Assembly (NCBI RefSeq): GCF_017676385.1 | Contig: NZ_JAFFZN010000029.1 | Span: 40,013 to 104,012 of the forward strand | DNA: 64,000 bases | Direction of reading: 5' to 3' | From: Streptomyces spirodelae | GTDB taxonomy: Bacteria > Actinomycetota > Actinomycetes > Streptomycetales > Streptomycetaceae | Part shown: positions 51,943 through 60,204 of the stretch, in pieces | Numbering within the stretch: the first letter of the stretch is position 1 | Layout: the number at the start of each line of letters is the position of its first letter | The notes under the pieces: model-generated | Seen by the model: the letters and a program-made list of their open reading frames with translations, nothing else | What the model was told of the DNA's origin: nothing | Databases searched by the model: none | Translations under genes and position numbers: made by a program

Positions 51943-52989
51943 CTACCCGTTCTCCGGCTTGGCGCTGCGAGCCATCAGTTCCTTCAACGCCACCAGCGGC
52001 GGCTTGCCCTTGTGGACGATCTCCACCACCGTCTCGGTGATCGGCATCTCCACCCCGTGCCGGCGCGCCAGGTCCAGCACGGACTGGCAGGACTTGACGC
52101 CCTCCGCGGTCTGCTCGGTGACCGCGATCGTCTCCTCCAGGGTCATGCCCCGGCCCAGGTTGGTGCCGAAGGTGTGGTTACGCGACAGCGGCGAGGAGCA
52201 GGTGGCAACCAGGTCGCCCATCCCGGCGAGACCGGCGAAGGTGTGGGCCTCGGCGCCCATGGCGAGGCCGAGCCGGGTGGTCTCGGCCAGGCCCCGGGTG
52301 ATCAGCGACGCCTTGGAGTTGTCGCCCAGGCCCATCCCGTCGGCGATGCCCACGGCCAGCGCGATGACGTTCTTGACGGCACCGCCCAGCTCGCAGCCGA
52401 CCACGTCGGTGCTGGTGTAGGGCCGGAAGTACGGGGTGTGGCAGGCGCTCTGCAGCGCGCGTGCCGCCTCCTCGTCCGCGCAGGCGGCAACGGCGGCGGC
52501 CGGCTGGCGGGCGGCGATCTCGCGGGCGAGGTTCGGCCCTGTCAGTACGGCGACCCGCTCGGCGGGGACACCGGCCACCTCCTCGATGACCTCGCTCATC
52601 CGCTTGGCGGTGCCCAGTTCGATCCCCTTCATCAGGGAGACGAGCACCGTGCCGGGGTGCAGCAGCCCGCGCCAGGACTCCAGGTTGGCGCGGAGGGTCT
52701 GGGAGGGCACGGAGAGCACCGTGAACTCCGCGTCCCGGGCGGCCTCGGCCGGGTCGGTGGTGGCCCGCACCCGGGCGGGGAGCTCGGTGTCGGGGTGGTA
52801 TCCGGGGTTCCGGCGCGTGGTGTTGATCTGCTCGACGACCTCGGCCCTGCGGCCCCACAGGGTCACCTCGACCCCGGCGTCGGCGAGCACCATCGCGAAG
52901 GCGGTGCCCCAGGAACCGGTGCCGAACACGGCGGCCTTCCTGCGCTGTTCCCCTTGCCGCCGGTCCTGCTGCCCGTCCTGCCGGCTCAC
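51943..52989 (-). CDS. gpsA: Glycerol-3-phosphate dehydrogenase [NAD(P)+]
   Basis: Makes sn-glycerol-3-phosphate for phospholipids. 348 aa: Rossmann motif AAVFGTGSWGTAFAMVLADA, VLTGPNLAREIAARQPAAAV, CELGGAVKNVIALAVGIADG with the catalytic lysine, DNSKASLITRGLAETTRLGL, and TFAGLAGMGDLVATCSSPLS. GTG 52989 overlaps the plsC stop (GTGA): coupled to the next enzyme of the pathway, which is encoded upstream. Confidence 0.96.
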   Translation of the reverse strand: MSRQDGQQDRRQGEQRRKAAVFGTGSWGTAFAMVLADAGVEVTLWGRRAEVVEQINTTRRNPGYHPDTELPARVRATTDPAEAARDAEFTVLSVPSQTLRANLESWRGLLHPGTVLVSLMKGIELGTAKRMSEVIEEVAGVPAERVAVLTGPNLAREIAARQPAAAVAACADEEAARALQSACHTPYFRPYTSTDVVGCELGGAVKNVIALAVGIADGMGLGDNSKASLITRGLAETTRLGLAMGAEAHTFAGLAGMGDLVATCSSPLSRNHTFGTNLGRGMTLEETIAVTEQTAEGVKSCQSVLDLARRHGVEMPITETVVEIVHKGKPPLVALKELMARSAKPENG

Positions 52990-53840
52990 GCGTTCTTCTC
53001 TCCCTCTGCCGCCTCGGCCGTGGCCGGCGCCTGACCGGCCGTCTCCTGCTGTCCGTCAGCCCCGCGCGGCTGGGCCGGGCGCTCCCGGGCGGCCCGCTGC
53101 TCGTGCCTTTGGACCGCCGCCTTGCGCATGTCGTACCGCTCGGCGGGCGCCGGCTCGCCGCGGACGGCGGCGAGCTGCTCGGTGACGGCGTCCATCATGA
53201 CGTCGGTGACCTCGCGAAGCACCTCGGCGGTGGGCTCACGGTCGTAGTACGCGGACAGGTCCAGCGGCGGTCCCGCCTGCACGATCAGGGTCTTGCGGGG
53301 GAAGAGCCTGAGCTTCTTCTCCTTGGCGTAGGGCGGCATCGCCAGATTGGCGCCCCACTGGGCGACGGGGATGACGGGCGCCCTGGTCAGCAGCGCGACC
53401 CGGGCGGCGCCGGTCTTGCCGGTCATCGGCCACATCTCCGGGTCGCGGGTGAGGGTGCCCTCCGGGTAGAAGGCGACGCACTCGCCCTTCTCGATGGCCT
53501 CCACAGCGGCCCGGAAGGCGCCCACCGCGTCAGCTGACTCGCGATAGACGGGAATCTGCCCGGTGCCGCGCATCGCAGCGCCCACGAAACCGCCCTTGAA
53601 CAGACCCACCTTGGCCAGGAACCGCGGGACCCGGCCGGTGTTGTACTGGAAGTGGGCGTAGGAGAGCGGGTCGAGATACGAGTTGTGGTTGACGACGGTG
53701 ATGAAGCCGCCGTCCTGCGGAATGTGCTCCACTCCGCGCCAGTCCCGCTTGAAGAGCAGGATCAGCGGGGGTTTCAGCAGGAACGCCGCCAAGCGGTACC
53801 AGAAGCCGATCTTCCTGCGTTTACCGTCACTCCCCGGCAT
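52986..53840 (-). CDS. plsC: 1-acyl-sn-glycerol-3-phosphate acyltransferase
   Basis: Acylates lysophosphatidate. 284 aa; membrane-proximal LAAFLLKPPLILLFKRDWRG, catalytic HX4D in ITVVNHNSYLDPLSYAH, and VAFYPEGTLTRDPEMWPM glycerol-phosphate-binding motif. C-terminal 45 residues are Arg/Ala/Gln-rich. ATG 53840 follows GGGAG by about 5 bases; a 73-codon upstream extension is not conserved. plsC-gpsA makes a lipid-synthesis pair. Confidence 0.95.
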   Translation of the reverse strand: MPGSDGKRRKIGFWYRLAAFLLKPPLILLFKRDWRGVEHIPQDGGFITVVNHNSYLDPLSYAHFQYNTGRVPRFLAKVGLFKGGFVGAAMRGTGQIPVYRESADAVGAFRAAVEAIEKGECVAFYPEGTLTRDPEMWPMTGKTGAARVALLTRAPVIPVAQWGANLAMPPYAKEKKLRLFPRKTLIVQAGPPLDLSAYYDREPTAEVLREVTDVMMDAVTEQLAAVRGEPAPAERYDMRKAAVQRHEQRAARERPAQPRGADGQQETAGQAPATAEAAEGEKNA

Positions 53841-54089
53841 TGCACTCCCCCTTCGGCTCGGCTTTTCCTGCCGAGGGTCCTGGGGTTGCTCCCGGGGCGG
53901 ACACGGTTTGGCGGGACACCCGGACACCATCTCCTTAGGGGGCTCCTTGTGGGGCCCTTCCACTGAGGGCAAATCGACAACCGCACAAGTGTCGCCGCGG
54001 ACTGCCTCACTGTCGAGCACACTGTCCGTGCCCGACCGTGTGGCACACGGTAACCCCACCCCCGGTCCGCCGCTCGGGGGCAGGCGAGA

Positions 54090-54761
54090 ATGAGGCCGAT
54101 GCAGCCATACGTGACGCCCGTGACCTGGACTCTCGTGGTGCCGCTGAAGCCTCTCTTCCGGGCCAAGAGTCGGCTGACGGGCGCCCCGACGGGCCTCCCT
54201 GTGCCCGAGCTCGCGCTGGCGTTCGCGCAGGACACCGTGCGCGCGGCCCTGGAGTGTGCGGCGGTGCGGGGTGTGGTGGTTGTCACTGACGATTCGCTGG
54301 CGGCAGGCGAACTGCGGGCCCTGGGGGCACGCGCGGTGCCCGATCTACCGGGCGACGGGCTCAACGCCGCGCTCGCGCACGGAGCGGCCGCGGCACGCGC
54401 CGCGGAGCCCGATACGCCCGTCGCGGCGCTCAACGCCGATCTGCCGGCCCTGCGGCCTGCGGAATTGGAACGGGTACTGAATGCGGCTTCCGGATTTTCC
54501 CGTGCTTTTCTTCCGGACGCCGCGGAAATCGGCACAACTGTGCTGACGGCCCTGCCTCGGACTGGGCTTTCCCCTGCTTTCGGGGGCCCTTCCCGGACCC
54601 GGCACCGGGCGTCCGGCGCCGTGGAACTCCCGCTGACGGGGGTGGCGAGTGTGCGCCAGGACGTGGACACGCCCGAGGATCTGCGCGCCGCGCTGGAGCT
54701 GGGAGTCGGCGGTTTCACCTCGGCGCTCCTGGCCGGGCCCGTCCCGGGGCCGGGCCGCTAG
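54090..54761 (+). CDS. cofC: 2-phospho-L-lactate / phosphoenolpyruvate guanylyltransferase
   Basis: CofC/FbiD activates the side chain for coenzyme F420. 223 aa nucleotidyltransferase fold: WTLVVPLKPLFRAKSRLTG with the substrate-binding lysines, VVVVTDDSLAAGELRALGA, PVAALNADLPALRPAELERV (metal-binding Asp), and ASVRQDVDTPEDLRAALEL. In actinobacteria the true substrate may be phosphoenolpyruvate. Divergent from plsC with a 249-base gap. ATG 54090 or 54099. Confidence 0.92.
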   Translation: MRPMQPYVTPVTWTLVVPLKPLFRAKSRLTGAPTGLPVPELALAFAQDTVRAALECAAVRGVVVVTDDSLAAGELRALGARAVPDLPGDGLNAALAHGAAAARAAEPDTPVAALNADLPALRPAELERVLNAASGFSRAFLPDAAEIGTTVLTALPRTGLSPAFGGPSRTRHRASGAVELPLTGVASVRQDVDTPEDLRAALELGVGGFTSALLAGPVPGPGR

Positions 54762-54770
54762 GCTGCCGGT

Positions 54771-54974
54771 ATGCAGGCCACCGCGTACACCTACGACCCT
54801 CAGTCGCGGTCCGGCAGCGTGCTGCTGGACGACGGCACCCCGCTGCCCTTCGAGGCCCCCGCCTTCGACGCGGGCGGGCTCCGCCTGCTCCGTCCAGGCC
54901 AGCGGGTCCGCATCGAGGTCGAGGGCGAGCGGGACGACCGCCGGATCACCCTGGTGACGCTCCAGACCCTGTGA
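54771..54974 (+). CDS. Small cold-shock-domain-like beta-barrel protein
   Basis: 67 aa: QATAYTYDPQSRSGSVLLDD, GTPLPFEAPAFDAGGLRLLR, PGQRVRIEVEGERDDRRITL. The G-L-R-L-L-x-P-G-Q-R-V-x-x-E-V pattern resembles the second half of cold-shock domains, but the RNA-binding aromatic motifs of CspA (FGFI, FVH) are absent. Begins 9 bases after cofC, so it is cotranscribed. Function unknown; similarity is my inference. Confidence 0.8.
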   Translation: MQATAYTYDPQSRSGSVLLDDGTPLPFEAPAFDAGGLRLLRPGQRVRIEVEGERDDRRITLVTLQTL

Positions 54975-55063
54975 GACACGCGGCCGCGCGGTGAGACCCC
55001 GGCAGCCCGCTTCAGGCGCCCCGGTGAGTCTCGTACGGCCGGGCTCAGCAGCGCGAACGCCGC

Positions 55064-55093
55064 GGGCCGGGCTCCCCCGAGGGAGCCCGGCCC
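55064..55093. terminator. 13-bp perfect hairpin between cofC operon and hupS
   Basis: gggccgggctccc / gggagcccggccc with loop ccga, about 90 bases after the small gene and 155 bases from the convergent hupS stop. Likely shared terminator. A second small hairpin acccgc/gcgggt (55234-55248) ends at the hupS stop codon. Confidence 0.75.
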
Positions 55094-55247
55094 GGCGCTG
55101 GCGTGACGGCCCGCGAGGGCCGCGTTCTTCTTTCCCGGCCCGTGGGACCGGGTTCCCCGGTCCGTGGAACCGGGAGGTTTCCCTTGCCCCTCGACGGCGG
55201 TGCCGCAGGCGGGAGGGATCGATTCCGCAGCTGACCCGCGAGGCGGG

Positions 55248-55877
55248 TTAGCGCCGCCGCGACGTGGTCTTCTTGGCGGTGGTCTTGCGGGCGGCCGTCT
55301 TGCGCGCGGGCGCCTTGGTGGCGGTGCTCTTGCGCGCCGGAGCCTTCTTGGCCGTGGTCTTGGCCGGAGCCTTCTTGGCGGTGGTCTTCTTGGCGCCGGT
55401 GGTCTTCGCCGGAGCCTTCTTGGCCGTGGCCTTCTTCGCCGGGGCGGTCTTCTTCGCCGTGGCCTTCTTCGCCGGCGTGGCCTTCTTCGCGGTCGTCTTC
55501 TTGGCGCCCGCCTTCTTGGCCGTGGCCTTCTTGGTGGCGGTGCCACCGGAGAGGCTGCCCTTGGGGGCCTTCTTGACCGCGACATCGTTCTTGGGGAGCT
55601 TCTTCGCCCCGCTCACCAGGTCCTTGAAGCCCGCACCCGCGCGGAAGCGCGGCACGGAGGTCTTCTTCACCCGCACCCGCTCGCCGGTCTGCGGGTTGCG
55701 GGCGTAACGGGCCGGGCGGTCGACCTTCTCGAAAGAGCCGAAGCCGGTGACCGAAACACGCTCACCGGCGACGACCGCACGAACGATCGCGTCCAGGACT
55801 ACATCGACCGCATCCGCGGCCTGCTGGCGTCCACCGAGGTCATCTTGGATAGCTTCAACGAGCTGCGCCTTGTTCAC
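55248..55877 (-). CDS. hupS: HU-family nucleoid protein with Lys/Ala-rich tail (HupS)
   Basis: 209 aa. N-terminal HU domain (1-93): MNKAQLVEAIQDDLGGRQQA, VAGERVSVTGFGSFEKVDRP, ARNPQTGERVRVKKTSVPRF (DNA-binding arm), RAGAGFKDLVSG. The C-terminal half is about 18 (K/A)-KKA/TAKK/PAKK repeats, like histone H1, and binds DNA. Known in S. coelicolor as HupS, a spore-chromosome compaction protein; same context (next to leuCD). GC-rich repeats make the tail length variable. Confidence 0.95.
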   Translation of the reverse strand: MNKAQLVEAIQDDLGGRQQAADAVDVVLDAIVRAVVAGERVSVTGFGSFEKVDRPARYARNPQTGERVRVKKTSVPRFRAGAGFKDLVSGAKKLPKNDVAVKKAPKGSLSGGTATKKATAKKAGAKKTTAKKATPAKKATAKKTAPAKKATAKKAPAKTTGAKKTTAKKAPAKTTAKKAPARKSTATKAPARKTAARKTTAKKTTSRRR

Positions 55878-55937
55878 GTCTTCCCCTTCGGAGACATTGC
55901 CGGAACGAATGTGTTCAGCTTTTTCGCACGTTAGGCA

Positions 55938-55947
55938 GATATATACC
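55938..55947 (-). promoter_or_regulatory. AT-rich candidate -10 region of hupS
   Basis: ggtatatatc on the minus strand, about 61 bases before the hupS ATG in a locally AT-rich gap, resembles a -10 element. No good -35 is visible. Confidence 0.35.
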
Positions 55948-56001
55948 GCAAATCAAACACGAAACGGGCGAATCACCCTTGTGCCGCAACGAACTCGCCC
56001 G

Positions 56002-56256
56002 TCACGGAGTTCCGTCCGCGCACACGTCCCCTTGGCCGGAGCTGAATCGCCCCTCGTCGACGTCGGCCATCAGGCGCTCCAGACGCCGTTCGGCGTCGGC
56101 GAGATCGTGTTTGGAAGCCGCGGTGATGACGAGCAGCTTCCGGGTCAGCGGCACCCGTGCGCTCTGCGGAATTTGCGGGGAGCGCACTCGGGAGTGCGCT
56201 TCCTTGAGTCGGGCGGCGAGTCGGTCGTAGAGCTCCAGTTGACCGTCGCGTTCCAT
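56002..56256 (-). CDS. Small conserved helical protein
   Basis: 84 aa: MERDGQLELYDRLAARLKEA, HSRVRSPQIPQSARVPLTRK, LLVITAASKHDLADAERRLE, ending in an acidic stretch. Predicted almost entirely helical with an amphipathic C-terminal helix. I recall similar proteins beside hupS in other streptomycetes but know no function. No domain or catalytic motif. The 295-base gap to its right is described with the leuD terminator. Confidence 0.78.
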   Translation of the reverse strand: MERDGQLELYDRLAARLKEAHSRVRSPQIPQSARVPLTRKLLVITAASKHDLADAERRLERLMADVDEGRFSSGQGDVCADGTP

Positions 56257-56454
56257 GCGGTGATTGTGCCATCTGGGATGAGTTGTCGCTTCCAGCGGGT
56301 CAGCCTAGGCGGGAATGTGCCAGGTGTGAGCGCCAACTCCACTGGGCAGAGCCTTTGTTGACACCTCCCGGCGAGTCGTGCGGGCGAGTCGCGAACAGCA
56401 CAGTGCCTTAGTGCGACAGGAGCCGACGTCAAGACTAATTCACGTCAATCGTCA

Positions 56455-56468
56455 GCGCACGCGTGCGC
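56455..56468. promoter_or_regulatory. 14-bp perfect palindrome
   Basis: gcgcacgcgtgcgc, between the 84-aa protein gene and leuD. May belong to the leuD terminator structure or be an operator; the surrounding 56257-56489 has no gene and only scattered AT-rich bases. Confidence 0.4.
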
Positions 56469-56489
56469 GCACACGTGCCGCACAACAAC

Positions 56490-56523
56490 ACCGCGCCCCC
56501 GCCGGGTGCGGCGGGGGCGCGGT
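56490..56523 (-). terminator. Terminator of leuD
   Basis: 14-bp stem accgcgcccccgcc / ggcgggggcgcggt with a 6-nt loop, 28 bases after the leuD stop; on the minus strand it runs into TGTTGTTGTG, a weak U-rich tract. Confidence 0.82.
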
Positions 56524-56551
56524 GGCGCTGCGGGATGCTTGCCGGAAGAGC

Positions 56552-57145
56552 TCAGGCGGCCAGCGTGCGCGGTTTGAAGGAGGCCCGCGACTTCTCGAAT
56601 TCCGCGATGGCGTCCTCGTTCTTCAGGGTGAGACTGATGTCGTCCAGCCCCTCCAGCAGCCTCCAACGGGCGTTCTCGTCCAGTTCGAAGTCCGCCTCGA
56701 CGCCGGGCGCCACCACCTTGCGGCGCACCAGGTCCACGGTCACCTCGGCGGCCGGGTCCGCCTCGGTCAGCTCCCACAGCGCGTCCACCGTCTCCTGCGG
56801 CAGCACCACTGTGAGCAGGCCGTTCTTGAGCGAGTTGCCCCGGAAGATGTCGGCGAACCGCGAGGAGATGACGGCCTTGAAGCCGTAGTTCTGCAGCGCC
56901 CAGACGGCGTGCTCACGCGAGGAGCCGGTACCGAAGTCGGGCCCGGCGACCAGCACCGTGGCGCCCTGGTGGGCCGGCTGGTTGAGTACGAACTCCGGGT
57001 CCTTGCGCCATGCCTCGAACAGGCCGTCCTCGAAACCGTCGCGGGTGACCTTCTTGAGCCAGTGGGCCGGGATGATCTGGTCGGTGTCGACGTTGCTGCG
57101 GCGCAGCGGGACGGCCCGGCCGGTGTGTGTGGTGAAGGCTTCCAT
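56552..57145 (-). CDS. leuD: 3-isopropylmalate dehydratase small subunit
   Basis: Leucine biosynthesis, partner of LeuC. 197 aa: VPLRRSNVDTDQIIPAHWLK and the swivelling-domain signature LVAGPDFGTGSSREHAVWAL, then VISSRFADIFRGNSLKNGLL. Starts 40 bases downstream of leuC. Confidence 0.97.
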   Translation of the reverse strand: MEAFTTHTGRAVPLRRSNVDTDQIIPAHWLKKVTRDGFEDGLFEAWRKDPEFVLNQPAHQGATVLVAGPDFGTGSSREHAVWALQNYGFKAVISSRFADIFRGNSLKNGLLTVVLPQETVDALWELTEADPAAEVTVDLVRRKVVAPGVEADFELDENARWRLLEGLDDISLTLKNEDAIAEFEKSRASFKPRTLAA

Positions 57146-57185
57146 GTCTTCCGTATCCCTTCGGGTTCCTCGGTCCGTCGGCCCG

Positions 57186-58610
57186 TCAGGCGACAGCCGG
57201 CTCGCGGACGTCGGCCAGGTCGGCGGGCGAGGCCAGGTGGCCCAGTACCGCTGTCGCCGCCGCGACCTGCGGCGAGACCAGATGGGTGCGCCCGCCCTTG
57301 CCCTGGCGGCCCTCGAAGTTGCGGTTCGAGGTGGAGGCGGCGCGCTCACCCGGCTGGAGCTGGTCGGGGTTCATGCCCAGACACATCGAGCAGCCGGCGT
57401 GCCGCCACTCGGCGCCCGCCGCGGTGAACACCTTGTCCAGCCCTTCCTCGACGGCCTGGAGCGCGACCCGCACCGAGCCGGGTACGACCAGCATCCGCAC
57501 GCTGTCTGCCACCTTGCGGCCCTCCAGCACGGCGGCGGCCGAACGCAGGTCCTCGATACGGCCGTTGGTGCACGAGCCGACGAAGACGGTGTCGACGGCG
57601 ACCTCGCGCAGCGGCTGACCCGCGCTCAGGCCCATGTAGTCCAGTGCCTTCTCCGCCGCGTACCGCTCGCTGGCGTCCTGGAAGGAGGCCGGGTCGGGCA
57701 CCGAGTGCGACAGCGGGGCGCCCTGTCCCGGGTTGGTGCCCCAGGTGACGAACGGTGCCAGCTCGGAAGCGTCGATGACGACCTCGTGGTCGAAGACGGC
57801 GTCCTCGTCGGTGCGCAGCGTCTTCCAGTAGGCGACGGCCTCGTCCCAGTCCGCGCCCTGGGGGGCGTGCTCGCGGCCCTGGACGTAGGCGAAGGTGGTC
57901 TCGTCCGGGGCGATCATCCCGGCGCGCGCCCCCGCCTCGATGGACATGTTGCAGATCGTCATCCGCGCCTCCATCGACAGCTTCTCGATGGCCTCGCCGC
58001 GGTACTCGATCACATAGCCCTGTCCACCGCCGGTGCCGATCTTGGCGATGATGGCGAGAATCAGATCCTTGGCTGTGACGTCCTCGGGCAGCTCGCCGTT
58101 CACGGTGACCGCCATGGTCTTGAACGGCGCCATGGGCAGCGTCTGGGTGGCGAGCACGTGCTCGACCTGGGAGGTGCCGATGCCGAAGGCGAGCGCGCCG
58201 AACGCGCCGTGGGTGGAGGTGTGGCTGTCGCCGCAGACCACCGTCATCCCGGGCTGGGTCAGCCCGAGCTGCGGTCCGACGACGTGTACGACACCCTGTT
58301 CGACGTCACCGAGCGGGTGCAGGCGGACCCCGAAGTCCGCGCAGTTCTTGCGCAGGGTCTCCAACTGGGTGCGCGAGACCGGGTCGGCGATCGGCTTGTC
58401 GATGTCGAGGGTCGGGGTGTTGTGGTCCTCGGTCGCGATGGTCAGGTCCGTGCGCCGTACGGCACGGCCCGCCTTGCGGAGTCCGTCGAAAGCCTGGGGA
58501 CTGGTCACCTCGTGGAGCAAGTGCAGATCGATGAAGAGAAGGTCCGGCTCGCCTTCCACACGCCTGACGACATGGTCGTCCCAGACTTTTTCCGCGAGTG
58601 TGCGTCCCAT
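57186..58610 (-). CDS. leuC: 3-isopropylmalate dehydratase large subunit
   Basis: 474-aa aconitase-like enzyme with a [4Fe-4S] cluster held by Cys residues in VFVGSCTNGRIEDLRSAAAV and WRHAGCSMCLGMNPDQLQPG. Also LHLLHEVTSPQAFDGLRKA, VCGDSHTSTHGAFGALAFGI, and RNFEGRQGKGGRTHLVSP. ATG 58610 has GGAGGG at 8-9 bases. Divergent from ndgR, its known regulator. Confidence 0.97.
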   Translation of the reverse strand: MGRTLAEKVWDDHVVRRVEGEPDLLFIDLHLLHEVTSPQAFDGLRKAGRAVRRTDLTIATEDHNTPTLDIDKPIADPVSRTQLETLRKNCADFGVRLHPLGDVEQGVVHVVGPQLGLTQPGMTVVCGDSHTSTHGAFGALAFGIGTSQVEHVLATQTLPMAPFKTMAVTVNGELPEDVTAKDLILAIIAKIGTGGGQGYVIEYRGEAIEKLSMEARMTICNMSIEAGARAGMIAPDETTFAYVQGREHAPQGADWDEAVAYWKTLRTDEDAVFDHEVVIDASELAPFVTWGTNPGQGAPLSHSVPDPASFQDASERYAAEKALDYMGLSAGQPLREVAVDTVFVGSCTNGRIEDLRSAAAVLEGRKVADSVRMLVVPGSVRVALQAVEEGLDKVFTAAGAEWRHAGCSMCLGMNPDQLQPGERAASTSNRNFEGRQGKGGRTHLVSPQVAAATAVLGHLASPADLADVREPAVA

Positions 58611-58750
58611 CGCATTCCCTCCGGCCGGCAGCGCCGCCGACCACATGTCGAGACCAGTTCCTCCCCCGACCCTCAGCCGGGGGGACCCCCGAGAAGCGGC
58701 GGCCGTTCTTCAAGGTTGGCGGGTCGCCGGGAAAATTGAACTTGCGTTTC

Positions 58751-58770
58751 ATACTCTGAGACATGAGTAT
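58751..58770 (+). promoter_or_regulatory. Inverted repeat in leuC-ndgR gap
   Basis: atactc - 8 nt - gagtat, 6 bases before the ndgR ATG, in an AT-rich stretch. Candidate NdgR operator for autoregulation and control of leuCD, as shown for NdgR/AreB in S. coelicolor; the exact site is my inference. Confidence 0.5.
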
Positions 58771-58776
58771 CGACGC

Positions 58777-59493
58777 ATGGACAACTCTAGCGGCGTCGGC
58801 GTTCTCGACAAGGCAGCTCTGGTACTGAGCGCTCTGGAGTCCGGTCCGGCCACCCTCGCCGGGCTGGTCTCAGCGACCGGTCTCGCGCGCCCCACGGCGC
58901 ACCGGCTCGCGGTGGCTCTTGAGCACCACCGCATGGTGGCCCGCGACATGCAGGGCCGTTTCATCCTCGGGCCGCGGCTGGGCGAGCTGGCCGCGGCGGC
59001 GGGCGAGGACCGGCTGCTCGCGGCGGCGGGCCCGGTACTCACCCACCTACGCGATGTGACCGGCGAGAGCGCCCAGCTCTACCGGCGCCAGGGCGATATG
59101 CGCATCTGCGTGGCCGCCGCCGAGCGCCTCTCAGGGCTGCGCGACACGGTGCCGGTCGGCTCCACCCTCCCCATGAAGGCGGGCTCCGCCGCGCAGATCC
59201 TGATGGCCTGGGAGGAGCCGGAGCGGCTGCACCGCGGCCTGCAGGGCGCCCGGTTCACCGCCACCGCGCTCTCGGGCGTACGGAGACGGGGCTGGGCGCA
59301 GTCGATCGGCGAGCGCGAACCGGGCGTCGCCTCCGTCTCGGCGCCCGTACGCGGCCCCTCCAACCGCGTGGTGGCCGCCGTCTCGGTATCCGGACCCATC
59401 GAGCGACTGACCCGGCACCCGGGCCGGATGCACGCCCAGGCCATCGTTGACGCCGCTGCCCGCCTCAGCGAATCGCTGCGCCGGCCGGGCTGA
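58777..59493 (+). CDS. ndgR: IclR-family regulator NdgR
   Basis: 238 aa. N-terminal winged helix (VLDKAALVLSALESGPATLA, LARPTAHRLAVALEHHRMVA) and C-terminal IclR effector domain (RQGDMRICVAAAERLSGLRD, GVASVSAPVRGPSNRVVAAV). NdgR controls leucine, other branched-chain and sulfur amino acid genes and antibiotic output in Streptomyces. Sequence and divergence from leuC make the name secure. No clear Shine-Dalgarno precedes ATG 58777. Confidence 0.95.
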   Translation: MDNSSGVGVLDKAALVLSALESGPATLAGLVSATGLARPTAHRLAVALEHHRMVARDMQGRFILGPRLGELAAAAGEDRLLAAAGPVLTHLRDVTGESAQLYRRQGDMRICVAAAERLSGLRDTVPVGSTLPMKAGSAAQILMAWEEPERLHRGLQGARFTATALSGVRRRGWAQSIGEREPGVASVSAPVRGPSNRVVAAVSVSGPIERLTRHPGRMHAQAIVDAAARLSESLRRPG

Positions 59494-59603
59494 AGACAGC
59501 AGTCCATGCGGACCGAGCGGGCCGCGCGAGCCGCCGTCGACGACCGGACCGAGGCGACCCGAGACACCCGACGCCGTAGTGAGCGGCCCGCCCGGCGGGC
59601 CCG

Positions 59604-60101
59604 TCAGGGCCTTCCGGACGCGGCCGTCAGCCGCTGTCCCGCACGGTCCGTCCGCCGCCCCACCGGAGCGCTGCCGTGCGCTGCCGCCAGGCCGTAGGGC
59701 GGCATGTCGACGTAGATGCTCTCGTGTGCCCCGGTCGGCACGACGTAGGTCTCGTGCCAGATGCCCACCGCGCCCTTGGCGTCGCGGGCCCGGCGGTTGA
59801 AGGCCGCCCACGCGGGCCGGTGCTCACGGTCCGTGTCGGCCGCGTACGCCAGCAGCTTCTCCGCCGACTCCCAGTGCTGGATCACCCCGAACTCGCGCGG
59901 CCCGCTGGTGACCAGCCTGCTGTCGAGCAGCCCCGCCCCGGGGTCGGCGCGCAGCTCGCGCAGCATCCTCGGCATCGCCGCGAACACCGGAAGCCAACGC
60001 CGCACCGCGCGGAACCGGTTGACGCGCATCCCGATCAGGAAAACCGTCACTTCGCCTGCCGTGTCCGCCGTCCTGCGACCGTCCAGTATCCGAGGTGTCA
60101 T
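59604..60101 (-). CDS. DUF4188 / monooxygenase-like protein
   Basis: 165 aa of the DUF4188 group (dimeric alpha-beta barrel resembling antibiotic monooxygenases and heme-degrading enzymes): EVTVFLIGMRVNRFRAVRRW, AMPRMLRELRADPGAGLLDS, REFGVIQHWESAEKLLAYAA, VGIWHETYVVPTGAHESIYV. Catalysis is unproven. GGGGGA precedes the ATG. Divergent from a MerR regulator, suggesting that the regulator controls it through the palindrome at 60151-60171. Confidence 0.85.
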   Translation of the reverse strand: MTPRILDGRRTADTAGEVTVFLIGMRVNRFRAVRRWLPVFAAMPRMLRELRADPGAGLLDSRLVTSGPREFGVIQHWESAEKLLAYAADTDREHRPAWAAFNRRARDAKGAVGIWHETYVVPTGAHESIYVDMPPYGLAAAHGSAPVGRRTDRAGQRLTAASGRP

Positions 60102-60150
60102 CCGTCCCCCTGGTGCATTCCGGCGCGGGCGGTCCGCGCTGTCGGCATGA

Positions 60151-60171
60151 TTGGATAGTGCCACTTTCCAA
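60151..60171. promoter_or_regulatory. Candidate MerR-type operator
   Basis: ttggatagtg - c - cactttccaa: two 10-nt arms matching at nine positions, in the 103-base gap between the divergent DUF4188 and MerR genes. Size and symmetry suit a MerR dimer. Inferred. Confidence 0.65.
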
Positions 60172-60204
60172 CACTCGGCGCCAGACGATTCCAGGAGCGG
60201 TCCC

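Noticed and set aside
55300..55560. Tandem DNA repeats taken as a possible CRISPR or satellite
   Set aside because: They encode the Lys/Ala repeats of HupS in frame; no spacers.
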